A stretch of 64,000 nucleotides of DNA from Cytospora piceicola (GCA_023375675.1 JALQBC010000005.1:1488001-1552000); one strand, 5' to 3'; shown: positions 1 to 11,695, counted from the stretch's first letter. Notes: generated by a model not told the origin, from the sequence alone. Numbers and translations are program-made.

Positions 1-1545
1 CTTGACGACGTCGGCTGGTATGGGTCCTCGTACCTGCTCACGTTGTGTGCCTTTCAGCTGTTCTTCGGCCGTCTATACAAGCGTTTCGACGTCAAATGGG
101 TATTCCTCTCGTGTCTCTTCATCTTCGAGCTCGGCTCCCTCATCTGTGGTGTTGCTCCGAGTTCCACCGCGCTCATCGTGGGCCGTGCCGTCGCCGGCGT
201 TGGCGCGGCGGGTATATTCTCGGGCTCGCTAATTATCATTGCCTTCTCGACACCTCTTGAGAAGCGTGCTATGTACAGTACGTTCTTATCATGCCCTTAA
301 GTTCTCGTGTATCTGTATGCAGAGGGCTATTGCCTCTCCATGAGACAGAAGCCTTGAAATATTAGATATGGAATTCTTACTGACCTGGAATATCGTACAG
401 CCGCCCTCATAAGTGCAGTTTTTGGAATCTCCAGTGTCATCGGCCCGCTGCTCGGCGGTGCTTTTACAGACCACGTCACCTGGCGGTGGTGCTTCTACAT
501 CAACCTCCCCCTCGGCGGTGTCACGGCGGCCGCCCTCGTCTTCTTCCTTCACCTGCCACGCCAGCCGCAACCCAGCGACGCCGCCGGCGAGACGCTCCGC
601 CAGAAGATCATGCACTTCGACCCCGTCGGCACCGCCATCTTCCTGCCGTGCGTGGTGTGCGTGCTTCTCGCCCTGCAGTGGGGCGGCACTACCTACCCCT
701 GGGACGACGGCCGCATCATAGCGCTGTTCGTCCTCTTCGGCGTGCTCCTCGCTGCCTTCGTGGCCGTGCAGTTCTACATGGGCGAGGACGCCACGGTGCC
801 GGCGCGCATCGCCGCCCAGCGCAGCGTCTGGAGCTCCGGCTTCTACTCGGCCTGCGTGGGCGCCTCCTTCTTCACCATGGTCTACTACCTCCCCATCTGG
901 TTCCAGGCCATCCGCGGCGCGTCCGCCACGTCCTCGGGCATCGACACCCTCCCCATGATGATCGCCACCACGGTCGGCAACATCCTCGGCGGGGCGTTCG
1001 TCTCCTTCACGGGGTACTACACCCCCATGATGTACGCGCTCCCGCCCGTCGCGTCCGTCGGGGCCGGGCTCATGACCACGTGGACGGTGGACGTGCCGGC
1101 GGGCCGCTGGATCGGGTACCAGATCCTGTACGGGCTGGGCCTCGGGCTCGGCATGCAGCAGAGCATGGTGGCGGCGCAGGCGTCGCTGCCGCTCGCCGAC
1201 ACGGCCATCGGCACGTCGCTCATGATGTTCGGCCAGATGTTCGGCGGCAGCCTGTTCGTCAGCGTGGCCGAGAACGTCTTCTCCAACAAGCTGCTCCAGG
1301 GCCTCGCGGCCGTGAGAGACCTGGGCATGACGCCGCAGGATGTGGTCAACGCAGGCGCGACGGAGCTGAGGGACCTGTTTGGGGATGACCCGGCGCTGCT
1401 GGCTGAGGTCAAGTTTGAGTATAATGCTGCCGTTGTGTGGACGTTCAAGACGGCGCTTATTATGACGTGCCTGAGTGCGGTGGGCGTCGTCTTTGTAGAG
1501 TGGAGGAGCGTGAAGGGGAGGAAGATTGAGATGGTGGCGGCGTAG
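1..1545 (+). CDS. MFS drug/toxin efflux transporter (DHA2/14-TM type), 5' end missing
   Basis: Membrane exporter of the major facilitator superfamily, the type that pumps drugs or secondary metabolites by proton antiport across the plasma membrane. Exons are 1-277 and 401-1545; the intron 278-400 (GTACGT...TACAG, phase 1) joins the two frames. The window opens inside the protein at the WYGSSYLLT segment near TM2. It then shows the loop-2/TM4 region (GRAVAGVGAAGIFSGS) and motif C in TM5 (GPLLGG), followed by WRWCFYINLPLGG, a hallmark of the 14-TM family. Alternating hydrophobic segments run to a short basic tail. About 473 residues are present, so roughly 60-100 N-terminal residues lie outside the window. 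It is 2.6 kb from an AflR-like regulator, which suggests a metabolite cluster context. The substrate cannot be read from sequence. Confidence 0.9.
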
Positions 1546-4105
1546 GTTTTAGTTACTTGGATAAAGGGCAGTAAGCGTGGCTTCTTCCTTGAAATGCCCA
1601 GGTGGTTACGATCTGTTTGCATTCATATATCGCGGTTTGGTAATTCCATTGGTTTTGGGCCCTGGGATCAAAAGCAACCGGATATATTCTTCTCGTACTT
1701 GCACTTATTTCACATAATGATATCTGAGGATTGAGGTTCGGAGTTGACAGTTGTCAGAAGCACAACAGTCCGCAAATAATAGAAAGCGGATAATATAGAT
1801 GGACTCTCGTGATAGTCTCCAGTCTCAATTAATTATTATTTTTGTTTAAAAGGTACCGGTACTACAAAACCGGAGAAAATGACCACTCGTGATAATTAGA
1901 GGACTAATTAAGTATAGTATGATGTCTTAGAAAGGCTCTTTTCTCACACTCCTGCGGCCTTTTCATGGAATCTTCCATGTAGGTTCTCTGTTTCCCAATG
2001 GAGCAAACGTGTGTATACGCCAGGTTCTGACTCACTTCAGCTCGTTTGAATCAATGCTTGCAAATAACCTTAACAATATTATGTTAGCACTCAAAATGAA
2101 GCATAGCTGCTTGATAATATCCACTGTCCTTTACATGAGAGGATTGATGGCGCCCAGCCTGAAGGAGCCACAGGATTCCAATTAGCGGCGAGCATAGATG
2201 CCGTTACGACTGTAAGCTGAGCCGAACCCCGACCTCAATATGTATGATACCGACAGGCTTCTTCAGGCTTCGTCAAGGCCGTCGGATTATTTATTCCTCA
2301 GGGAAGCCTGCCTGGGCAGGAGCAATGATGCTTAAGCGAGGATGATAAGCTGGAGCGAGTGACTGACCGTCCACCTAGCCCTCTCCCCCTGAAGCGCCTG
2401 TAAGCAGTTCACTTTGATCATTGGTAAGTCTTCTGCTCAACTTGGCTCCCGTCAGAAAATGATGACTGCATTTTGAAGCGGAGCTTTATCGTGCGAATCA
2501 CTCTCGCCTCAGCCAAGACCTCTCGGAGGATCGGTGGCTGGACTAAGCCAAGCTCTGATCTGAGAAATTCAGCATATACCAGTATGTAAGAGACCGATTC
2601 GGCATAGTGATGGACTTTCCCGAATATGATAACCGGTTTTCGGGCCGCCGGAAGTTTTGCACCTGTCCGTCTTCACTTGATACCAGCCACATATGCTGCT
2701 GCAGTGCTGTTCTCATTTCCCTTTTGTCTCAAGTGCTGAAAGGTCGGTTCACATAGTATAACTCCTCCCTGTCTACTACACTGTGTACTTATTCAAGTAG
2801 TATTCCTGTAGTTAATTCATCTGGATTGCGCTTCCTCTTTATTTCTCCTTCAGAGTCCAAGGAATAATACTGAAATTCACCGAGATCTTGTTCGGATCCG
2901 GCCTCTCGGAAGGATTACGGGGATCTGATAAGTTCCAAGCCGGAAGTCGGGTTTACTTGGCGATATATGGTTTTTGTGGAGGATCATGCTATATCTTATG
3001 TAGCGGTGAATAAAGTTGTATCCCCTAAACATCTGGAACGCCGCATACTTACTAAACATACTATAGACCCTCGAAAACATGATACATGTGAGACACGCAG
3101 CCTACCCTGAGTACATACCTAACTAGTGACCTTTCGAAATTGACACCAGTTGACATGTGCAACGCGATCTCAGCAGTATACCCAGTAACTGCGCCCACCG
3201 CGTTGTGTACCCAGTGAGTAAGTACCTACTCAGTACATACGGGGAGTATAGGTCATTAGCACGAATGAGCACTAGAGCAACTCAAGTGCTGGCAAGCTGA
3301 AAAAGAGCGGAGATTCCGTCATTGAAATGCTTTTGAGATAATTGCTGGTCTGACTGTGTTCCCAAGGACCGAGTCCCAGGGTCTGCAAGAGCCTGGTGCA
3401 TCCTTCTCATATTGACTAGCATGTGGGTACCGTAATCACTCACATGAAGTTGCGGTCACTGTTGTCCTCCATGCATTGTTTGGTGGCGACTGATATACAC
3501 AGTACATGGATTGCATTAGGCGAGCAAAAGTACCTGGAAACTGTTTATTCCTGACAAAACGTCTTGAGTCTCCGATACCCGACATCCTCACTCAAGTTTT
3601 AGCCAGTTGACCCTCAGTTACTCGGAACCCATAAGATATAAAACGTGTGCTGATCTGAAATCAACAACGTTTCAAACACTACCAGCCTTTCAACCGAGAA
3701 AGTACCCATATATTCAGTTGCAATAGGTTTAGTTATGCGTGTGGGTATACGCCGGAGAGACCAAGGGTGCCATGTTCAAAGTCGAGACCATGACCGGCTC
3801 TCACTCGGCTGACCACCCCCCTTGCTGATACAGAGCATCCTTTGTGACAGCCTCAAGATAACTCTATTAGCGCCCAAGATAAGCCTCAGGATCCCTGGCC
3901 CATGATACAAGACCAGCTGGGAGGGAGAGCGTTGAAGCCATAAAAGTCCATATATCCAAAATGCCACCCCCGGCGGCACTCCCCGAGGAGTGGTCCACGG
4001 GCTCAGCATGGCGTAACACCCCTGCACACACACAACTGCACACACAACCCTCTGGGAACATAACACCAGTACCAACACTTACCAACGAGGGGAATTCTCT
4101 CATCA
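1546..4105. other. AT-rich intergenic region between MFS gene and AflR-like regulator
   Basis: A 2.5-kb stretch with no convincing coding region on either strand. Stops are frequent in all frames and A/T runs are common. No terminal inverted repeats or transposase motifs were seen. The last 150 bases (from 3961) hold an upstream ATG that overlaps the regulator start. The rest may be a long promoter or degraded DNA. Confidence 0.5.
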
Positions 4106-5677
4106 ATGGCGACGGACGGGAAGACGATCCGCCTGCGCGCGTCGTGCAACGCCTGCAACGAGTCCAAGGTCCGCTGCAGCCAGAGCAAGCCGACGTGCGC
4201 CCGGTGCGAGCGCAACGGCATAGACTGCATCTATGGCCTGTCTCGCCGGACTCACAAGGACGCACCGCCCATCTCCATGCCGCCGTCCTCGTCCCAGAGG
4301 CCGCGTGGGCCCTCACGGTCCTCGTCCAGCGGCGACATGAACGCCAATAGCAGCAGCGGCGGCGGGAGCAGAAGTCACTGGCGCGGCTTGTCCTTCTCAA
4401 AGAGCCCGGCTGCGACCCCGTCTACATCAAACAGCAATACTTCGCCGGACAGGTCGTCCGGGGCTCACGATGCAAACCTCTTCGGGGATTACATGTCCCC
4501 GGCAGGGTCACAATTCATGATACCACCGCAGCAGCAGCAACAACAACAAAACAACAACGCAGCAGCAACTCCCCAGTTCCACATGTACACCCACGGTGCA
4601 GACCCTACGGCCGCCGACCTCAGACACCCCGCCGGCCTCTCCCTGCTGGACTTCAGCAGCCTGGACGCAGTCACCGGGACCAGCAGCCCGCTCGACGACC
4701 CGCTGAGCGCTGTCGTCACGCGCTTCCCGACCCCGGGAGCCGAGTACATCAACAGCAGCAACAGCGCCAGCGCCGCCGACATGGCGACCTTCTGGGAGCA
4801 GCAGATGGCCATGTCGGCGGCGGGCGCGCCGGCCACCACGGCGTCCTCGTCCTCGTCCCCGCCGTCGCCTCCTCCTCCTCCTCCTCCTCCGCAGCAGCAG
4901 CAGCATCACCACCACCAATACCACCACGCCGGCCGGCGGTGCTCCTGCCACGCGGGCGTCATGGAGCTGCTGGCGTCGACGCGGGGCGGCGGGGACAGCG
5001 GGGCCCCGCCGCTGCCGCCCGACGCGCAGCTCGCCAGGCTCAAGAGGTGCATCGCGGCGTGCGAGGCGTCGATGGGGTGCGCGCACGGGGGCGAGGACGC
5101 CGCGGCGGCCGCGGCGGCCGCGAGCGAGCCCGTGCACATCATGGCCGTGGCGACGCTCATCGGCTACGTCGTCAACGAGTTCGAGGTGCTGGCCGGGGAG
5201 GCCCTGCTGCGCGGGTCGGCGGCGGCGGCGGGGGGCGAGAAGGTGGTGGTGGGGGCCGCGGCGGAGAGGATGGAGGGGGGTATGCCGCCGGACGAGCGCG
5301 GCGTGGTCGCCAGCGGCTCCATCAACAGCAACGGCAACAGTAACATGTCGTCGTCCCCAAAGGCCCGGCTGTCGTGGGGCGTCCTCGAGCTCGAGGACGA
5401 CGACGAGGTGGACCTCCGGCAGAGGCTGTACCTGCTGTCGTTCCGCCGGCTCGAGAGGCTCCTGTCGCGGCTGACGCAGTACCTCCGGGGCCTGCACGAC
5501 GCCCGGGCGGGGCTGCCGGACCCGTCGCGGCACTTTGCGTTCGTCATGGCCTGCGACTACACGCGCCTGTGGCTGGAGAGGAAGGCCGAGGACGTCAAGG
5601 CGCTGTTCTCGATCCCGCTCCTGGCCGGGGACGGGGACGAGGCGGTGGGCCCGGCGCTCGCTCACATGGAGATGTGA
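4106..5677 (+). CDS. AflR-like Zn2Cys6 transcription factor
   Basis: Predicted nuclear DNA-binding regulator of the aflatoxin/sterigmatocystin regulator (AflR) family, which controls neighbouring metabolite clusters. It is a single 523-residue exon. The N-terminus has a canonical binuclear zinc cluster with C14, C17, C24, C31, C34 and C41 (C-x2-C-x6-C-x6-C-x2-C-x6-C) followed by [13 protein letters not shown], the linker style of AflR proteins. The middle is low complexity (poly-Q near residue 140, poly-P then Q/H near 255-275, Ala and Ser runs). The C-terminal half has the Cys-rich start and helical segments typical of the AflR C-terminal domain ([19 protein letters not shown]). It is family-like rather than AflR itself, since no aflatoxin genes are seen. 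An out-of-frame upstream ATG at 3961 overlaps the start. The MFS exporter to the left is the likeliest target visible here. Confidence 0.88.
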   Translation: MATDGKTIRLRASCNACNESKVRCSQSKPTCARCERNGIDCIYGLSRRTHKDAPPISMPPSSSQRPRGPSRSSSSGDMNANSSSGGGSRSHWRGLSFSKSPAATPSTSNSNTSPDRSSGAHDANLFGDYMSPAGSQFMIPPQQQQQQQNNNAAATPQFHMYTHGADPTAADLRHPAGLSLLDFSSLDAVTGTSSPLDDPLSAVVTRFPTPGAEYINSSNSASAADMATFWEQQMAMSAAGAPATTASSSSSPPSPPPPPPPPQQQQHHHHQYHHAGRRCSCHAGVMELLASTRGGGDSGAPPLPPDAQLARLKRCIAACEASMGCAHGGEDAAAAAAAASEPVHIMAVATLIGYVVNEFEVLAGEALLRGSAAAAGGEKVVVGAAAERMEGGMPPDERGVVASGSINSNGNSNMSSSPKARLSWGVLELEDDDEVDLRQRLYLLSFRRLERLLSRLTQYLRGLHDARAGLPDPSRHFAFVMACDYTRLWLERKAEDVKALFSIPLLAGDGDEAVGPALAHMEM

Positions 5678-7649
5678 GGGAACGGGGGCTTGATCTTGGG
5701 ACGTCCTCGGGTGGTTGCCCGGGGTAGTGACGGAGAACTCGCATAGTCCACTCTCGTTCCACTCAATACTACACTACAGGTGGAGACGTGAATAGACATG
5801 GTATACTGGCTGGTATACGGAGTACTTAGAACATGGATAGGAGACAAACCTGCCCAGGTGGTCTTCCTTCGGCTTCAGGGGGCGCAAAGGGCAAAGGTTT
5901 GTTTGGGTTCTTTCTTATTTATCTACTTTCTTATGGGCTTATAAAGGTACGACTAGATCTTCTTGTGGCAAGACGCAGAGGCCGGAAAGAAGCCTTCTGA
6001 CGAGATTAGACAAATAGCCACTCTGAATCACTCACAATAACTACGGGCCGTCGACCTTTCCAGTTTCTCTGTGGTCTTCGAACTCAGTTTGTTGTTCACA
6101 CCAAAGTAACCGCTGTCAACAAGGGGCCATACTCCCCACAGCAGACTCTTCATTCTGGTATCCGTCGATCACATACATAGCTCCAGTCCTGCATCGAATC
6201 CTCCCTCTGTACCACGGGGTAACCCCAATACCGGTGCTACCCACATCCGCCCATGCCGGGGACAGCCACCCACGTGGGAAACAATGTGGCTCCTCAGTTA
6301 CATTTAGAGGAAAAAACCCCCCATTGGATGTCACCCTGGCACATGGGCAACTGCCTGTGCGAGCGGCACCCACCCAACGTCTTAGTCCCTGCATACAACG
6401 GCGGCATAGTGCTTACCCTGTATGTCCTTATCTCTCCAGGAGCGGAGACCGAGAAAGAACCAAACCAAGAAGAGACAACCTGTCAGCGAGCCGCAAAGAG
6501 ACTCGGCTCGAGTTTCCTCTGATGCGTTCGGTCTCGAAGGATGACGGATGGGTTGGACAGGCTCGAACCCTGCTGACACGTCGATCCCATTCGATACAAT
6601 ACCGGTACTTACGAGTTCATGCCCGAGAGATCGTTGGGCCCAGCCCAGGGGAAGGGGAGGAAAGGCGGACCGGGCCAGTTGAGCCTTACTATGTAATTGA
6701 TCCCGCCGATCGGGGGCTTGAGATCCCCCCGTTCTCCTGTCTCACTCTTCCGGTCACGACATGTATCTGTCAATGACATTTTGTCATCCATTCATCTGTT
6801 TCCGACCAAGCTGACTTGGGAGGCCGAACCCTCCCCCCCCCCTTCACGGGCGGATGGATTACACTCCGGTCGTTTGATTGCGGTGTGTGAAGATTATCTG
6901 CACGAGGCTTGACGCCCGCAGTCCGAATTCTCCTGGCTCTCCACGGTATTAGATTGGAGAAGGAACAAGTAGAATCGCATTCCCAGTCAAGATTGATTGC
7001 TCAGCGGCCGGCCGGAAGATTGAAAGACTATTGTACAGGTGGAGGACATGTAGGTTCAATCAACATCCCAGACATCCTTATCTGCCCCAATGTAAACAAT
7101 ATGAAGTATCATGCAGTCTGTACATATTTGAGCTCTACCGGCCAATGAAGTTCAGAGGCTCCTCTTCCATGCCTGAGAGACTGGAGAGATAGCATATAAT
7201 GAAACCTCGAATCGCGGAGATATCCAGTATCAGTGTAAGACACACATTTATATATCCAAAAGAGTATATCACATAACCCCGTCAAAGAGACAGACATATT
7301 TATCCACCGGTCACACCAATTGACATATGCCCACCTCGTAATTTCCAAACCAATATATACATATCATAGTGAATTCCATACCGTACTTGAAACAAGTATG
7401 TGCAATCAGTATGGACATCGCCATTGTCATGTAGGGCATGCTACGGAACAAAACAAAAAACGGGAACACACGACTGGTACGAAGTACGCACTGTCCCTGG
7501 CAAATAATGTGCTTGTAAGATCTACACCTTTCAAGCTGAGTAAGTGGCTCGGTGCCTATGACATAGAATTATGGAGTGGCTGGACAGGAAACGCACTCCT
7601 CCTTCGATAATAGTTTCAAACCGCTGGACACATGCCCTCCACTTCGTAG
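5678..7649. other. Intergenic region with no recognised gene
   Basis: About 2 kb between the AflR-like gene and the cupin gene. Open frames of up to 180 codons occur near 6234-6776, but their composition is not fungal-coding-like, they overlap on both strands, and no known motif is visible. 7100-7560 is AT-rich. No RNA gene or repeat could be supported. Confidence 0.45.
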
Positions 7650-8207
7650 CTACAGGCCTTCCCCGACATCACCCCCCAACACCTTCCCAGCGACCTCGAC
7701 CGGCCTCGCCTCCAGTGACACGAACAACATGCGCCCCCACTCCGCGCCGCTCCTGTTCCTCCAGACGTGGTTCGTCCCCCTCTGCACGGACACGTCCCCC
7801 CTCCTCAGCACCCTGCTCTCCCCCGAGTCCAGGGCCAGCTCGACCTCCCCCTCCAGCACGACCCCGTAGTCCAGGCTGGCGGTCCTGTGCATGGGGCTCT
7901 CGCCGCCCGGCCGCACGTCCACGACGCGCAGGACGGTGCCCCCCGGGATCACGATGCCGGGCGGCGCGGAGGAGGAGGGGGGCAGGAAGGACGAGTAGGT
8001 CGCCACGTCGGACCCGCCGGCGAAGTCGGCGGGGGTGGTGGTGGTGGCGTAGCCGAGGTGGAAGGTCAGTGGGCCGGCGGGCTGGGCTGGGAGGGGGGAG
8101 GGGATGTCGGTGTTGAAGACGGAGAGGCCGGTGGTGTCGTTGTGGTCTGTGATGAAGCGGTTGGGGGTGCGGAGTTTGGGTGGTTCTTGGTCCTGGGTGT
8201 CTGCCAT
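7650..8207 (-). CDS. Cupin-domain protein
   Basis: Small cytosolic protein with one conserved beta-barrel (cupin_2) domain, of a family common beside oxidoreductases and metabolite genes in ascomycetes; its reaction is unknown. The chosen ATG at 8207 gives 185 residues starting MADTQDQEPPKLRTPNRFIT. Longer in-frame starts reach 8369 but add only Ser/Thr-rich sequence. Cupin motif 1 appears as RPGGESPMHRTASLDYGVVLEGEVEL (residues about 98-125), with a single His where metal-binding cupins have H-x-H. Motif 2 appears as RRGDVSVQRGTNHVWRN. Metal binding is therefore possible but reduced. The gene is divergently arranged with a short-chain dehydrogenase gene 571 bp away, so the two may share a promoter and a pathway. 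Confidence 0.8.
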   Translation of the reverse strand: MADTQDQEPPKLRTPNRFITDHNDTTGLSVFNTDIPSPLPAQPAGPLTFHLGYATTTTPADFAGGSDVATYSSFLPPSSSAPPGIVIPGGTVLRVVDVRPGGESPMHRTASLDYGVVLEGEVELALDSGESRVLRRGDVSVQRGTNHVWRNRSGAEWGRMLFVSLEARPVEVAGKVLGGDVGEGL

Positions 8208-8778
8208 TGTGGACGCCTTGGGTGCGGTGGTTGGTGAGTGAGGAAATGACCCGTTTGGTGATGTCGATGTCGATGTCGATGGTAATTGCAGTGTTTCGAG
8301 GCTCATGTTAATAAGAATATCTGGCCACCAACATGGTGTTCTATGAGGCTCCGGTTCAGCGCAAACCATTCAACAGAATGGTTACAATGACAAAGTATAC
8401 AGAACGACCAGACTCAAACCAGCGGTAGAAAATATGTCAGCAGTACGGCATCTTGCGTCCTCTCGTTGCCTTGAAATATCCATCGATGTGGCGCGATGAA
8501 ACTCTCAAGTGCCCGGAGAATCCCCGAAGTCAGCTTCCTTCCCGAGTTGGTGTGTGTGGTATGGTGCACGGCAAGTACTTGGCGGTGCGTCGGGAAAGGC
8601 GCTGCGTCACGGTTTCTTATGTGTTTCGGGGATGGATGGAAAAGAAGGAAGATGCAAAGCAAACCAATTCGAGAACAAACGGCCCCTTCGAAATGTGCCC
8701 GTGTATAAATCACCCCCAAACCAAGCCATTGTGACAACCTCTACGACACGCCGCACCAAAGAGCCCACCAGGATCGTC
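8208..8778. promoter_or_regulatory. Shared divergent promoter region, cupin / SDR
   Basis: 571 bp between two start codons pointing away from each other. It carries short GATGTCGAT repeats at about 8261-8280, just upstream of the cupin start. No specific operator could be assigned. Confidence 0.35.
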
Positions 8779-9915
8779 ATGTCTTCGTCTACAACGCCAT
8801 CACTCGCCGTGGCGGACCTCTTCTCCGTCGACGGCCTCGTCGCTGTCGTTACAGGAGGCGCCACAGGTACGTCCACACGCCCCTCAACCCCGGCCAGCTA
8901 GCCTACTGATTCGCATAGGCATCGGTCTCATGATTGTCAAGGCCCTGGAGGAGAATGGCGCCAAGGTCTATATAGTCGGGCGCCGGAAGGAGCTGCTAGA
9001 GAAGGTAGCCAAGGAAGAAGCAGTACGCCCGACCCCAAACAAACTCATCGCAGAGACAAACACCAGACAACACCGCCAAAACACACCCAGCAGCCCATGT
9101 ACTAACACACCAGAACCACAGAAACACGGCAACATCATCCCCCTCCAAGGCGACGCAAGCTCCAAGCCCGACCTGGCCCGCGTCGTCGCCCACATCACCC
9201 AGGAGACGGGCTACATCGACCTCCTCGTCGCCAACGCCGGCACCCCCGGGCCCGCGCCCGTCCGGATCCAGCAGCACCACCCGGCCACCCCGCTCGCCGA
9301 CGTCCAGGCGGCCCTCTGGGCCACCGACCCCGACGCCTTCGACGGGGCCTTCAGCAGCAACGTGCGCGCCGTCTACTTCTGCGCCGCCGCCTTCCTGCCC
9401 CTGCTGGACGCCGGCAACGCCAGGGGCCGCCTGGCCCAGAGCAGCCAGGTCGTCGTCACCAGCTCCATCGGCGCCTACGGCCGCGTCCCGCTCGCCCACT
9501 TTGCCTACTCGGCCAGCAAGGCCGCCGTGACGCACATGGCGAAGCAGCTCTCCACGGCGCTGACGGGGTATAGGATCCGGTTCAACGTCATCGCCCCTGG
9601 GTGTGAGTATTCATGTCCCCTGCCCTGATGGTGTGATGATGAGTTAGAGAGGGAGGGGGGGGGGGGGCAGTGAAACACAGCTGACTAGTGCCCGTAGTGT
9701 ATCCGTCCGAGATGACCGCAGACATTGTCAAGTCCGCGGAGCAGCTCCCGCCGGAGGAGCAGGCCACTCGTGTGTCGCCGCTGGGCAGACCCGGCAACAC
9801 CGAGGACATGGCGGGCTGCATCCTCTGGCTTGCATCCAAGGCGGGCGCGTGGGTGTCGGGGAATGTCGTCGTGACTGATGGTGGGAAGTTGGGTGTTGTG
9901 CCTTCGTCGTATTGA
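8779..9915 (+). CDS. Short-chain dehydrogenase/reductase (SDR)
   Basis: NAD(P)(H)-dependent oxidoreductase with a Rossmann fold; the substrate is not predictable. Four exons give 296 residues: 8779-8866, 8919-9022, 9122-9602, 9698-9915. The nucleotide-binding motif TGGATGIGLM is split by intron 1. NAG (VANAG) follows the third strand. The catalytic triad is Ser in VVTSSIGAYG, then Tyr and Lys in YSASK. The C-terminus has the usual LGRPGNTEDMAGCILWLAS and DGG ending. Intron 2 (9023-9121) is 99 bp, has no in-frame stop, and is inferred because family members run directly from the KEEA segment to KHGNIIPLQGD; retaining it would add 33 residues. Intron 3 uses GTGAGT and sits beside a G-rich run. 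It pairs divergently with the cupin gene and convergently with DLT1. Confidence 0.88.
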
Positions 9916-10219
9916 ATGGAGACAAGATCCGTGAAAAGGACGAATCCTGTCCCGGATACAAAGCTGCCAGTGACCAGAACCGCGTAGAGATACAAGGCCT
10001 GGCTTCACCATACACAGCAAACGGCATGCGAAACCCAGAAATCCAGGGATATACGGAAAGATTAGAATTATGCAGTATAGACGGTCTCCATACCCAAAAG
10101 AACAGAACACCCCCCAAACAAAACCATCCACAACACCATCAACGCCATCGCAATGTAAACGCACAACTCGATCATGACTTTCGTAAAAGGTGATCTTCAA
10201 CAGCCCCTGCCCCCCTTCC
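9916..10219. other. Short convergent intergenic spacer
   Basis: About 300 bp between the 3' ends of the SDR and DLT1 genes, presumably holding both 3' UTRs. No other feature was seen. Confidence 0.5.
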
Positions 10220-11695
10220 TCACTGATGCGTCTCAGCAAGCGTGAGCACATACGGCAGCCCGGTCGCATCCGCCCTCTCCGAGAGACGAATGACGGACCC
10301 CCCAGATCCATAGCCAGAGCCAGAGCCGTAGCCAGAGCCGGGCCCAGACACCACGGAGCGCGCGCTCACGCTCGAGCTCGAGATCGACGCGCCCCGGCTC
10401 ACGGGCGGGTACGCCTGCCGCGCCGGCGCGAAGCTGTCGGGGCTCGCCAGGGTCAGCGTCGACGTCGGCGACGCCGCCGCCGTCCTGCTCCTGGGCGTCG
10501 TGGGCGCCGTCCGGAAGGTACCGCCCCACGTGCCCTGCGACGAGTTCCTGGCCCTGAATAGTGGCGTCGACCTCTGCTGGGACGGCCTGCGCACGCTGTC
10601 GGCAGAGACGCCGCCGCTGCTGCTGCTGCTGGTCGTTGTCGAGGTCGCGTGGGACGCTGTGCTGCGTTTCCGGTGAAACGAGCGCCGGCTGACACGGCTG
10701 CGGGGCGTGCTCGGGCTTCCCCTCGGGGCGTCGTCGTCGATGTCGCTTTCCGTTAGCAAGGAGGCGCCGTCGTCGCCGCCGTCGTCGTCGAGACCGGCGA
10801 GAACGGCCGGGTCGAGAGGCTGCATGGTGCGCAGGATCTCCGCGAAAAGGTGCATCAGCTCGCGGAACCGTGCGTTGGACATGGCCCGTGTCGAGTAGCG
10901 TGCGTATTCGTATGCCGACAGGAAATCTGCCGTCGTTCGTGATGGTTCCAAGACACCCAGCTCGGCTAGTTGGGTCAGATACTGCCGCACAGGTAAATGC
11001 GCCGGCCTCTGGAGCAAATCAATCGCATCCCTGTCCAACACGGGTGTCTCAGCCGTCGGTCCGGGGGCGGGAGGGGCCAGGGTCAGAGCCTTTGCTTCGA
11101 TCAAATTCGGCAACTCGGAGATGACCGTGCTGTACTGCAGGTTCGGTAGATCCGGCGAGTTCGGCGATGCCCATCCCGGGTGCTCAATCTCTCCCCAGAC
11201 AGCGTTATGTGGTGGCAACGTGATGCCCATTTTGTCCTCCGGGGTCGACTTCCTCAGCCCTAGCATCCGTAAGATGGACCTCTTTCTCTTCTCCCGTTCC
11301 TCTTCGGACTGATCTGTCGTGGCCGTGGCCGGTCTCGCCGGGGCAACCCTCGGCCTCGATTCGTACGCAATGGCGGCGCTCCTGCTCAGTCCAGCCGCAA
11401 TCATCTTCCGCACGCTCTTCTTCGCCTCTCCTTTACCGATCGGGATCCATGGCTTGGGTATGTTCGCGAGCGCGCTGCGGCCGATGTACAGTCGGACAAA
11501 GTAGACGAAGACGACAAAAGCGATGGTCACGGACAGACAGACGATGATGATCAGGATGTGAAGGCGCTGGTCATTCTCTAGTGCCTGGCGTATGGTGTCG
11601 GCGGGCGTAATACAGAGTAGGAAGAGGAGGATCACGGAGAGAAAGAGGTAGAGGGAGTCGTAGATGACGCGGAAGATGAGGTGTAGCCAGCCCAT
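10220..11695 (-). CDS. DLT1: Dlt1-family membrane protein (defect at low temperature)
   Basis: Fungal membrane protein of the Dlt1 family, named for cold-sensitive growth of the yeast mutant; its molecular role is unknown. It is a single 491-residue exon. Two transmembrane helices lie near the N-terminus (about residues 8-32 and 47-70), separated by a short polar loop (TPADTIRQALENDQRLH). They are followed by RLYIGRSALANIPKPWIPIGKGE, then a long cytosolic part with conserved blocks around residues 165-290 (GITLPPHNAVWGEIEHPGW, RPAHLPVRQYLTQLAELGVL, FRELMHLFAEILRTM). The last 170 residues are Ser/Gly-rich and end in GSGYGSGSGYGSGG repeats. The family call rests on the paired N-terminal helices and the fungal-specific conserved block, with fair certainty. 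Confidence 0.75.
   Translation of the reverse strand: MGWLHLIFRVIYDSLYLFLSVILLFLLCITPADTIRQALENDQRLHILIIIVCLSVTIAFVVFVYFVRLYIGRSALANIPKPWIPIGKGEAKKSVRKMIAAGLSRSAAIAYESRPRVAPARPATATTDQSEEEREKRKRSILRMLGLRKSTPEDKMGITLPPHNAVWGEIEHPGWASPNSPDLPNLQYSTVISELPNLIEAKALTLAPPAPGPTAETPVLDRDAIDLLQRPAHLPVRQYLTQLAELGVLEPSRTTADFLSAYEYARYSTRAMSNARFRELMHLFAEILRTMQPLDPAVLAGLDDDGGDDGASLLTESDIDDDAPRGSPSTPRSRVSRRSFHRKRSTASHATSTTTSSSSSGGVSADSVRRPSQQRSTPLFRARNSSQGTWGGTFRTAPTTPRSRTAAASPTSTLTLASPDSFAPARQAYPPVSRGASISSSSVSARSVVSGPGSGYGSGSGYGSGGSVIRLSERADATGLPYVLTLAETHQ

Noticed and set aside
486..1388. 300-codon Arg/His-rich frame inside the MFS gene
   Set aside because: It is a shadow of the GC-rich transporter exon in another frame; the transporter frame carries clear family motifs.
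4508..5665. 385-codon minus-strand frame opposite the AflR-like gene
   Set aside because: Arg/His/Gly-rich composition produced by the complement of a GC-rich gene; no motif.
6540..6600. T-arm-like GGTTCGAGCC on the minus strand
   Set aside because: The stem pairing is wrong for a tRNA and no D-arm or acceptor stem could be built.
6234..6776. 180-codon open frame on the plus strand
   Set aside because: No family motif, non-coding-like codon choice, and overlapping frames on the other strand of similar length.
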